This document shows, piece by piece, positions 47,279 through 58,600 of a stretch of DNA of 64,000 nt. Below the pieces are notes generated by a model. That model ran no database searches and was not told the origin of the DNA. It was given only the letters and a program-made list of their open reading frames with translations. Every line of letters starts with the position of its first letter. Within the stretch, counting starts at the first letter, position 1. Both the position numbers and the translations under genes were made by a program. Source of the DNA: Gorsachius magnificus (taxonomy: Eukaryota; Chordata; Aves; Pelecaniformes; Ardeidae); the NCBI GenBank assembly GCA_034008185.1, contig CM067084.1:7273385-7337384 (forward strand), read 5' to 3'.

Positions 47279-50200
47279 GCCTCCAACCCCTTCCCTTCCC
47301 GAAAGGAAAAATATTTCCCAGAGCACTGGGAACCCTCCTGACTTCCTCTCCTGTGAATTCTGGATTAGTGTGATTTGCATGCTTAAAGTTAATTCACCAG
47401 CGAACGGAGGAGGTGTCTGGGAGCTTGAATAGATTCAGCTCCTCGCTGCCGAGTGCCAAGGGCCTCCGGTGCGAACCACGTAGCGAGGGAAAGTGAGGAC
47501 ATGTAGGACAACTGCAGGGGCGAAGGGAGGGAGGAGGGATTGTACCATTTGTACTGAAGTGTTTGCAATTCTGCCCTCCCACAGGCCATGGCAACTGGAC
47601 TGAATGTAATCTGGCCCTTTTATTTTCTTGCTTTCATTCAAATGAGGCCATATAACAAGTGGAGAGCGAGAGGAAGGGGGGAAATGCACGAAGTATACAT
47701 AATAAAGGTGATACCGCTGAAAATGCCGTTTGCTGTTTAAAACCACGACCAAACTCAGTGTGTTGGGTGGGTTGGGAATTTGAGTGTGCTCGGTCCCTGG
47801 AAGGTTTATTCTGAAGCCATCTTTAAAAACAAAACAAACAAAAAGCCCCGTCTGGTTATCCACAGGCCTTGCTCCCTGATAAGAGCCATCTATCATGACC
47901 AAATTAAAACGCGGGCTCTGTCTTGCAAGCTAGCGCTTGATAAGACACGTCCGCCCATTGGGAAAGTTCCCTTTTCCAAATTCTTGGTGCCTGGGAAAGC
48001 TGCTTTTAAATTGCAAAAAAAAAAAAAAAAGAAAAGTTTGAATCATTGCACAGAGTCACTGGCCCCGCTGAGGGGGCTTTCTCTCTCTTCTGAAGAACAG
48101 ACCACGCACAAAGCCAGATGGTTCCCGTCTGCTGGCTTTATTCAATGCACTTCCTCCCACAGACGGGAGCCCTTTTGCCCTCCTTCCACCCCCCCTCTTT
48201 CAAGCATCCACCACTGGGCCTTTCTGTTCTGCGGCTGGAAATAATCTTTTATTGCCCAGTTGTTCGGAAGTGACCTTTTGCCCTTGATTAGATAGCACCA
48301 GGCTCTATCACCGGATTGCTTTTGAGCTGGCAGTTGCTTTTTTGTGTTCGCTGATCCGGTGTCAGGGAGAACAATGCAAGGCTTTGCAAAATTTTAGTCC
48401 GGCTAAGGCCTCATGTGGGATGGCTGGGGGTAGGGAGGAACGGCGTTGTATAAAGCAGCCTCGCGGACCATGATTAATTATATGAAAACATCTCCCTTAA
48501 TAAACTGCAAAACAAATTGTGTTTTGGTTCGGTTTTTATATTCATCTTGCACGCTGATGCAAACAGCTGCCTGCTCCTTTCCAAGCCCTTAGCTACTCAT
48601 CAGTGGTGAGGAGCAAAACTACTTCTTGTTTCTCTTCTACAGGGTTTTCATGCCTGGTTGTGCAGGCAGGTGAGCTAAAACCTGCCCCAAAACCTGGGGG
48701 CCCAAGCCCTCTGGCTGGTGTTGAGCTTGGAATTGCTGTGTTTCACTGTCAGGGTGGCCAGAAGAGTTATTTCTGGGGAGATGCTCTCGGGCCCTGGAGG
48801 AAATGGCTGATGCCTCTCTTTTTCCAAAAAGCAGCTTTGATAGCTTTGGAAAGAGAAGGCTTTCCAGTTACCTGTAGACAGAAAGGAGGTGGTGTTCAAG
48901 GAAGGTTAAGGAAATTCTGTACAAAGTAGGAAGGAGGAAAAATAGGTGTTTCTAGAGAAATTTTAACCCTCAAAACCTAGAACTGTTTGTGCGTTACACC
49001 TCACTTAGCATATCAATTATATACTCTTAGGTTATTTTCTATTAAACATAAAACCTACTGCATCTATTTGATGGGGTGGGAATCTCTTTCCTAAATAAAT
49101 GGATAAACTACCCTTGAGCTTTAGCCTAAAACTGAACTGAACAACCCCCAAACCCACCTTTTCCCTCCAGCTTGATCTGGACTGACTTAGAATCAACAGG
49201 AGAGAAGCTGTTATCACTGAAGGTTATTCAGTGATCCAGAAGCTATAATCAAGAAAGTTGGGTTACATTTTTTTTTAATTGAGTTTTCAATATGTGTTGA
49301 AGAGAGCTTAGTCTTCAGCAGTCTGGCAAAATAATAATAAATACATTTGGTTTCCAGTCCTGCAGAAGTTAAAGGAGAAAAAATGCTGTTCTGCAAGGCT
49401 TTTATTGTTTGTTTTTTATGTTTGGTGTTTCTTGGGTTTGGGTTTTTAAATTATTTTTTAATTTTTTTCTTACCCTGATGGAGCTTTTCTTTTGGGTCCT
49501 GTCACTACCCAATTTTGTAGTAATTTTTCTACAGGGGATAATTTGTTGGTTATCTCAATCCCCTTGTTACTGGTGTGCACTATGCTGCTCCCTTAAATAG
49601 TAACCTTTAAAAAAAATATATTGGCTCTCTTGGACTCACTGATTCATCATCAGCTTTTTAATTCTGTCAAGGCCGCTCCTCTATCTGGGAAACAAGGCAA
49701 GTGTCTGCCGTGTGAGTTGGACGCATTCTGTGTCACGACGGCAGCTTGCGAGCTCCGTTCCCCAAGGCTTTTTGGTAGTCCCTCGCAAGCCAGGAATGAT
49801 CAGGGTTGGGGTTTCCTGTGCACAGTTTGTGGGTAGGTGTATGTGGTCATCGGTTGCATCACACGCAGTTTTATTTTCATTGAGAGACTCCAGCCTCAGC
49901 TGGTGCAGGGAGCGGGTCTGTCCCAGGGCTCTCCCCGGGCTGGGTGCTTGGGAGGGCTGAGCGCCACAGGTAGGTGCAGGAAAAGAAGGGATGCAGTCTG
50001 TTTTAAGGTGGTGGCCCTGGACAGTTGTATGTCTCTTCTAATCCTGGTCTCTTAAATTTCATTTTCTGCAGGCTGTAAATAATTGTGTGTTCTTTATTTC
50101 TTTTTGGACGCCTGCCCTGGTGCCCTGGCTTGAAGCTCCTAAGCCCATAGAGGTAGCTGGAGAGCATTTTCATCACATGCTGTTTGCTGCTTCCCAAGCA

Positions 50201-53200
50201 TCTCAAGCTGAACCCCAAATCTGACAGATGTGTTTGATGTTACTGCCTCCCTTCCCCACCCTGGTGCCCTTCAGGGTACTAAAGACCCCCTTGGAGCTGG
50301 CACTTAAAGCAGTGATGATCACCTGTTATAAGCAATATGCATGTGATGAAGGAATGCGGGGAGGCAGGTGGGGGATCCATGTGTTTCTGTTAGGCTGCCT
50401 ACCAGTAATCACAGGGGCAACTGATTTCTGCCAGAATTTTGCTACTCAAAAGCCAATTAGCTTCATGTTCTATCTTTTAAAACAAGCAGGTTAATGATAT
50501 CTGTCTTATAGGGGTTGTTAAGACAAAGTAGTGCACGTGTAACAAGTGGTTACTGGGATGAAGAGCATCGCAGGAGAACTGTTGAAGTAAATAATCATTC
50601 TGACTGTGGAGTGGGGTTTGGGTGTTGCGTAGTAAGGCTTCAATGCAGGGCAATGTGTGTGTAAAAATTAACGCCTTCCCACGAAGTATACATAAAAGGA
50701 CGCAGAGGTGCTATGGGGGGGGAAAATATACACCTAATCATACAATCCAAGACTTGCAGCGTGTGTGTACTGTGGATGTGCTGTGTGTGATACAGGCAGG
50801 TAAGTTAAATACGGTTTGTGCAAACAACGCTAGTGTTGCTGTTCCTGAACTTAGAGGCATTTCTCTGCATGTGTGTGTTTGCTTACGTTTCGCAGTACTT
50901 TCCCCTTTAAAGTTGGTTAAAGAATTACTTGCGAAGTAATACCAGTTAGTCTAGATGTGGAGGTCTTCAGTCCTACCTACCTCTCCACATAAGAACCATC
51001 CATGTGTTTTCATAGTCCTTCAAAAGGACCCATGAAAAAGTTCTCACCTTTTTGTGCATTTAACTGCACTCTTGGGGTGTAAAATGTTCAATTTGAGAAT
51101 AAAGTACTTAAGAAAAATGTATTTATTAAGTTCTAAAATAAATTCTGAAGTGCTTTCTGTCAAGGCACCTTCATATTTGGAGATGTGTGGGTCATCCCTA
51201 ATGCTGCCTTCCTGTTGTTCAGTGGGGAGAAATGTAGCCTTAGGCCCTCAACATGAAAACATGAGGCAGTTCACGCTGATTTAGCAGGGAAGAGTAGCTT
51301 CATGAAGCTGATCAGTTGATGGTTGGAGTAGTTTTTGTTTGGTGATACTTTTTTCCCCTCAATTTTTTTTCTATTCTGTTCCCCAAGTGCAGCAGATAAT
51401 TATTTGTGTGTTACTGGAGAACCCTTTCCTCTCTTGTCTGATACAGAAGATTGTTGTATGTAAAGAAGAGTGTTAGTGACCCTAAGTTTGACTGGCAATG
51501 TTGGCCATAGCCAATCTTGCGTGTCTTGGGTAAAAACATATGTACAATGTATATACTGCAAATATGGGGTCTGGTTCCTGATTTCCACCTATGCTGGTGT
51601 TTAAAGGCCTGAACTTTTGTTTTCATTGCCTCTATGAGATCTGAACTCCAGGGTTTTTTGGTTGGGTTTGGGGTTCTTTTTTTGTTTTGGTTTGGTTTTT
51701 TGCTAGCTCTGTACCTGGTAGAACCATATGTTGTCTTACAGAGGTTCTTCAGAAGCAGCGTTAAAGCCATTTGGGTCACTGGCTGATTTAGTTGGGGTTT
51801 TTGTGTGCATACATACACACACAATACAAATAAATCTGCCAGTGACTTATATATATGTCTATATAATATATATATACAGAATGTATATATTCATGTATAA
51901 ATATCAGGACGTTTTTAGATTGACTGAAGTGTTAGAGGCCAATGGTAAGATCAGGTTAGTTGTTGGTTCTGTATGCCCAGCATGTGTGACCAGAAGTTGC
52001 TGAGCATCTACATGAAAGCTGGTGGTGGAGGATTTTGATGTATGCCTAGAAGCATCAGGTGAATATCAGATGATGTTCTAGTGTCACGCAGTGACGCAGG
52101 ATGAGCCAGGCTCAGCAGCAGAAGGGAGGGGCTGCGTGCCTGCTCTATAACCAACTGGAAGCTCAAAGAGCCAAGGTTTTTAAGCTCTGGGTTATGAAGA
52201 CAGTGTGGCCGGGCTTGGCTTTAATTGCTTAGGAGAAGCAACAAAAGACTTTGGATATGTTTCATCTTTTCTGAGATGAGTGGGTAAAACACTTGCTATC
52301 TTTTACGTCTGAGAGAGGAGTTCCTGTCCTCTCTGTGTCAATCCAAAGGTGGAAGAAAAAAAGTGTTGTCAGGGAGCTGTTTGAAAGAGGTCTATCAGGA
52401 CCAAGAAAGTAGGGGTTGGAAGCAACTTAGCAGCGTGGTTGCTTGCTATCTGTAGCAACGTTAGGTCTTCACACAAAAGAAAGGCTTGCAAGTGGGAAGG
52501 AAATGGCGTTTGCAAGTCATGGAAGTGACAGTGAATAAGGCATATCACTACCAAGTGAAGAGGGGACTCTTGGGAAACGAGGGAAAAGCCATAACTATGA
52601 GCCTGTGAGTGGTGGTGGACCCTGTGAAGTAGTCTTTTGGACAGCATGGTCTGATACAAGCTTATGTGTGCATATGTTTGAGTGCAAGCAGACCACAGAT
52701 GAGTGGTTCCTGCCCTTTCTTTCCCCCAGCCACTGCTGTTTTTCCAGCAGGACGTGTTAAAATGAGAATGCAACACTTGATGTATGGATTTTACCCCATC
52801 CTGTGGAAATAATCAAAAATATTTGGAATTAAGTTAGATCTGAAAGAAGGACTATGTTATGTAGCTGTATGACTACACAGTGGTTCAAGTTTCTGGTGTG
52901 ACTTGTTTTAACTCTGAAGTGCCTGGATCGTGGAGGAGCTGGTGTTTGGCATGTGACACTGGGATAAAAATTCTGTAGTATTTCACTTAAATTTCCTGAA
53001 GCAAGCCCTAAACCACCAGACCTAGGTAATTTTGGAGTGCTCTCAGGGCAATCTGCTATACCAGCCTATTGGTTTCACCACTGTTAGATGCTGTAGGGCT
53101 TCTACGTGAGGAAGAGTTTGCTTACGATTCTTAATGAATTCCATGCATTTTCCCTAATATACCCATTTTATCCATTAAAATGTTATATTTGGACAGTAAG

Positions 53201-53331
53201 GAACACTGAAATATTTGTATAGATTTAGCTTACCCGTATCTTCTGTCTGTAATCAGGGTAATGACTGCTCAGGTCTTCTCCCCTATGCCTAAGTTACTGC
53301 TATTACAAGGAATATAAATCTTAAAATATTT
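47279..53331. other. Noncoding DNA with candidate regulatory stretches
   Basis: No exon or transposon recognised. The stretch at about 48240-48550 is repeat-free, with homeodomain-like motifs such as ATTAATTA and TGATTA, and could be a conserved element. A G-spiked T tract lies at about 51653-51702 and a TA/CA-rich patch at about 51805-51900. Confidence 0.5.
51848..51900. repeat. TA-rich simple repeat
   Basis: Interrupted TATATA runs, just downstream of a short ACACAC stretch. Confidence 0.8.
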
Positions 53332-53370
53332 TAGGTTGGAAGGAACATCAAAGCAGTAGTTCCAGTCTAA
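53332..53370 (-). mobile_element. Possible short CR1 3' end remnant
   Basis: TAGGTTGGAAGGAACATC followed by GTTCCAGTCTAA resembles the reverse complement of the CR1 3' region (usually ggttggaagggacc ... tagtccaacc). Only about 40 bases agree, so chance resemblance is possible. Confidence 0.35.
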
Positions 53371-54149
53371 ATTGCTTTTATACAGTTCTAATTTGTGCAA
53401 GTTCAGGATAATATTTTTAAAATGAGAATTGATGAACCGCTATTGGAAAATTCGTGCCAGCAAATTTATTTTAATTCTTTCCACTTGTCAAATCTCTCAT
53501 GTGGGTTCAGTGATGGCAGTATGATAGTTAATCAGTCAGGTCTGAAAGAAGTTGATAATGGCAGAAGACTTCAGAGTAAGTCGTGACTTTTTATCAAGTG
53601 GAAAAAACCATAACCCCCTATGAGGCAAAGTAGTATATCTAGTTCTCATCGTCCTCTGCAGGAACCCACATATGTGTAATATAAGGCTATTTCCTCTTAT
53701 TAATGTCTTTGCCACTGTTAGCCAATAAGATGCCTGTGACTGTTAGTAATGTTGTTTTTGGCTGTCTGTGCATGTTTTCAGAATTTTTTCCACAGATAGT
53801 GACACCTCTTTACCCGCTGACTGCATCTCGTGGGTCGCTAGGCTGGGCTGCAGCCTACGGCTCTCACGGTATGCCCACGCATGAAGGGTCTTAAATGTAT
53901 GTCAGCGCTTCTGGCTGTAGGGTTGTGGTACAGAGATTGGCAGGCCAGCTGGAGTTTCAGCACGCTAACCACAGCAGTGTGGGCTTTAATGTGGGCTACC
54001 TCACCTAGCTTCTCCCTGCAGAGTCTGTGATAACATCCTCACAGAGGAAGTCATGCTCGAACCCACATCAACAAGTGGTCACTTCATGCCCCAAGTCAAG
54101 GGTTCTATCCTTTTTAAAGTACAAATCAAGTGGGCGTTGGTTTCTTCTC
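53371..54149. other. Noncoding spacer
   Basis: No gene or repeat recognised between the possible CR1 remnant and the next CR1 element. Confidence 0.5.
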
Positions 54150-54433
54150 CCAGGTAATGGGTGATAGGACGAGGGGAAATGGCCTCAAGTTGCACCAGGG
54201 AAGGTTTAGATTGGACATCAGGAAAAATTTTTTCACTGAGAGGGTTGTCAAGCATTGGAATGGGCTGCCCAGGGAAGTGGTGGGGTCCCCATCCCTGGAG
54301 TTATTGAAAAGATGGCTGGGTGAGGTGCTTAGGGACATGGTTTAGTGGTGGGATGGCAGGGTTAGGTTAATGGTTGGACTTGATGATCTTGGAGGTCTTT
54401 TCCAACCTAAACAATTCTATGATTCTATGATCA
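54150..54433 (+). mobile_element. CR1 LINE 3' end fragment (avian type)
   Basis: A 5'-truncated CR1 in sense orientation. Blocks in order: 'gtgataggacgaggggaaat', 'ggcctcaagttgcaccaggg', 'ttagattggacatcaggaaa', 'attggaatgggctgcccagg', 'ccccatccctggagttattg', 'atggttggacttgatgatct', 'cttttccaacctaaa', and the terminal ATTCTATGATTCTATG. The blocks from the 'ggctgcccagg' part onward match the element at 61548 better than the one at 24985, which suggests a different CR1 subfamily. Confidence 0.95.
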
Positions 54434-55569
54434 TGGATTTTGTCCCTCTTAAAGTATAAATCAAGGGAATGGGGATGGAACTAACTGGGAAGCATAAGTG
54501 TGGGATGAATTATTTCATTTCTACAGTGTTCGAATACATTTTTCCTTGATGGTTTGTTTATTTTTTTTCTTTTAAAAATACTTCAAGGATGCTGAATATC
54601 AGAGGTGGTTTTTGCTTGCTCACAATGTTTTGTCTTGAATAATCGTGGCTTTTTTACCACGTTAGATCTGCCTAAATAAATTGCCTAGGAAAATTAATAA
54701 AGCAGTAAGACGCTGAAAAACTGGGTTGCATATGGAAGAAACTTTAGATACTGAAGTCATTTCACAAATTTCAGGATATGTATGCATGTGGTGGGAGACG
54801 GGAAATGAGTTAATTTTCTATATTCCTAACTTGTTCCTTTCTTCTCCAGAACTGTTTGCCTGGGAAAACAATGATTCCCTTTCAGCCTTTTCTTCCCTTT
54901 CAAAGACCTGGGATTTAGTCAATGGGACTATTTACATGCAAAACGTGAAGCATATGCATAAGTGCTTGCAGGATTGTGGCCTTTTATTGTTGCTAAAGTA
55001 TCACTGTTTTCTGGTTTCAGACGGACTTGTCATTTTAAAACTTGTAATAAAGAAAATTAAGTCATTGCGGGCAGGTAATTAGCCTTAAGAAAAATAAACA
55101 AGCTTTAAGGAGTTTAATAAATGTTTTCCCCATTCCCAGCTGTGGCAAATGAGACATTGGCCTTTGAAATAATGTTGAAGTGCAGGAATAAATGCAGTGA
55201 AATGCAACGGGTGACGATAGTGAGCGGGGTACAATCTGCCCTTAGTTGCACCGGAAGTAAAACTGAGTAAGACCTCTGACAGTGTTGGGTTTTCTCCGCT
55301 TAGTTTATATTTAGCTTATATTTATATTTAGCTTTGACTTATTTTCCTGCCCCTGTTGGGAGACTCTTGCAGATACTGCAGTGCACTCGTAATGGTTTGC
55401 GGCGCGGTTCAGTCTGCATCGTAAAATAACAACAAAAGCACGACAACCGACATAGCTGTCCCCTCTGCTGTGGTTCAGCCCAATACCTTTGACTTTCATC
55501 TTTAGGTAGATTAACCAAGGCACTTATATTCTATCTAATTTGGCGACTACAGAAGACAACTGTGACAGG
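54434..55569. other. Noncoding spacer
   Basis: AT-rich DNA without a recognisable gene. A short imperfect repeat of TTATATTTAGC occurs around 55303-55335. Confidence 0.5.
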
Positions 55570-55680
55570 AAACTTGCTTATCAAAATAGATCGTAGAAAT
55601 AGCCGTAAACTTGCTTATCAAGATAGATCGTAGAAACAGCCGTAAACTTGCTTATCAAGATAGATCGTAGAAATAGCCGT
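55570..55680 (+). repeat. 37-bp tandem repeat, three copies
   Basis: Copies at 55570-55606, 55607-55643 and 55644-55680, differing by about one base each. Each unit starts AAACTTGCTTATCA and ends with ATCGTAGAAATAGCCGT or a one-base variant. Copies 2 and 3 contain TTATCAAGATAG, two GATA-factor motifs in inverted orientation; copy 1 retains only the TTATCA half. High similarity implies a recent expansion. Confidence 0.95.
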
Positions 55681-58600
55681 AACGGCAAGCTGATGCTGCA
55701 ATGTTTGGAAGCAGCTAGGTACCACTTGGTGCTCTTGTTAAGGCTCCTTGTGGTAAGGAAAAACTTTGTTGTAGCAGAACTATTTTTCATGTAATCTTAA
55801 TGTTGTAAGTATCCTACTGGAATTGCACTGGGGTCTAATTCCAAAAATTCAAGCTTTCCTTGGGTGTTCAGCCAGGATTTTAGTGTGTGTGTTTAAAAAA
55901 AAAAAAAAACCACAAACCAAAAAAACCAACCAACCCAAAAAATAACCAACCAAAAAAGTTCAAGCCTGAGGTAGGCTATAAAAATCACTGACTTCCTAGA
56001 TGGCAAAATAAGGCTCCTCTCTGAGGTCTTCCCTCTGCCTCTATTACCTCCTACCCCCACTGCAATACCCAAAACCATTCAAAATAAAGCCAAGAAATCA
56101 CTCTGCTCCTTGCAAGGGGCTCTATGGCCTATTCCTTGTACAGCACTGAGTGCTTTTTGAAAGCTAAACAAATAACAACCCTATCAAAATAAACCAATTT
56201 AAAATGGTAGCAAATAGAAGAGGAATACAATAATATTGTGCTCCTTTGCCTGACTGATGTTTCTATGTAGTCAGCCCTCGGCGTTATTGCCTTTATGAGA
56301 TTTACATAAATTAGTGATCACATTTTATCATTTTCCTTTTACATATGTATGGCTGTTAGATGTGTGTGAAAAAATGTCATGAGTATCAGCGGTCTATTTG
56401 CATTAGAATTTCCAGTGGAAATGTCAAGTATGACCTTTCCCTTGTCCGGGTGGCTAATCCCATTTGAAATTCCTGCCATGCTCTGAGGGAGGGTCACTGC
56501 GCTTGTCAATTGAAGCACCGCACCTGCTGCAGCCTTCGCTCCTCCTCTTCCTCCCCGAGCACGGATGATGGAGCTGGCAGCCTGCAGACCCGGGCTGATG
56601 CTCTGCCTCGCTCCCCTGCCTGGCTGCGGTTCACTGCAATCTCTACTCCTGAGTTATGGGACTAAAATGCTTTGTTATGGATTTTTTTTTCCCTTGGCAT
56701 GTTGTTTTTGGAGGGTTTAAAGAACACCAAGGAAAGATGCAACAGATTAATGGCAACTGCTTGCTTTTGAAACAGAGGAATAGTGATTAGGAAATTTTAA
56801 GGCAGAAAACCAGACCTTTTTCTCATCTCAAAAGAAAAAAAAAAGGCAAGAATAAAGACGTGTGTGGGTTCACACTGCTTCCTGGATTATTGGATAAGAG
56901 ATGCGCCTTTTTATGATGAGTGACTTGGAGTCTTCCATTGTGGCAAATCAATCTGGACGCTGTCAATGGGTGCAAATTTATTGGCAGGATATCCAAATGT
57001 TCCTTAAAGACAATGCAAAATGAACCAACCCTGGTTTGCCACTACGTGGGTCTGTTGACAACTTCCCATGACAGGAAGTGCTTTTTGGTGTTAAGAGGAA
57101 ACCCGCTCTTAGATTATAATGTCTATTTCTATCCCAGTGACTTTTGAATCCCATCATACGTTGAGAGGATTTGGAAATAAAATTTCCTGCAACCTATGAG
57201 AGAATAACTTTTATAACCTTGCTTATCTCTAATTACATTTTTTTCCTAGATGTTAGTTTATTTAAATATTTACTTTGGGAAATAACCATCAGAGATTAAG
57301 CTCTTGGTTCCTGTAGTAATGTGGATATTATTGGTTTATGGCTCCTTTCTGAATCAGCCTTCAGTCAAATAATTTTCTATCAGACTGGAGCTGTATTGGC
57401 AAGAACAAGAACCACTGGTGCCTTTGTAATCAGTTCCTGACATGAAAGATAGCACAGCCAGTTCCTGGGCCTCCTTGGTCTTATATAAAAGTTTGATTAA
57501 AGCACAAAGCCAAGACAGTGGGAATGCCCAATTTGCTCTTAATTCTGCTGCCAGATTGCTCCATGAGCTCTAGCAAATAACCCATTTATAATCCCTAAAC
57601 TTTGCACCCACCTATGAATTGAAAATAATACCCCATAATGTGTGGGGGAGGCTTGGCGTATGAAGATTCTTGGGGGGAAAAAACAACTTCAGTAAATAAA
57701 ATTCAGTAGTAACTTGTGTAATACTGTTGGGAACTTACTACTCCTGGTGTGTCCTATAATCTCTATGTATATGCTCTGTGGGAACTCCTATCACAAGAGC
57801 GTAAGTTGTTAACCTCTGTGGTGGGCCTGTGAGCAGGTTGCCAAAATCTTTGCATGCCACTCGTGCTTTGCAGTGATGGGAGGTGCTTGAAGGGTTTGGG
57901 GAGGGGAACGTCAGCATCTTATGGAGGTGAACATGGGCAGCGTGGTGCAACTAGCCTTGCATGAGGATGAAGCTTGGCCTCGGCAGCAACCCACTTCCAC
58001 TCCTGGTTGAGTCCTTCTGGCCAGGGTGGCGACCCTGGTACCTGGGGGATGCTATGAATGGCTTAGGTCCACAGGGAGCTTGCCTGTTCCTGTGGCACCC
58101 AGCAGCCTGGTGCAGTGACTCATTAACAGCTTCCCATCCACGGTTTAAACTGTAGCGTGTAAAACCAGCATGCTTAAATTATTGCATGACAGCAGGATGT
58201 TAACTCTGTATGACAAAACTGGTCCTCCACGCCAACTGAACTATTTCCTTTCCTTTTCCACTTAAGAGGACCCCCCTCCCTGCAGCATCCAAATTAAATC
58301 GGTCCCAATGCCTTTTATTGCTCCTAGGGATAGAGCATAAGCATACATCTTGCAGCAAGCGTTTTGGCGGGTGATTAGCGTTCTGTTAGAGCATAACCTT
58401 CAGCTCTTTTCCTGAGGAAGTGAGCTGTACTGACAAATGAAACATGTTTATCTGTTGACTAGAAAAAAATACACATAAGAAATGTATTTAACTGGGAGGT
58501 GACTCAGTATGTGACAGGTGGGATGCTGGTTACGTATTTTCCTTAAGGAGTGGTAAAAGATGACGGGAACAAATCTGTCACGTCCTCCCAGGGTGTGTAT

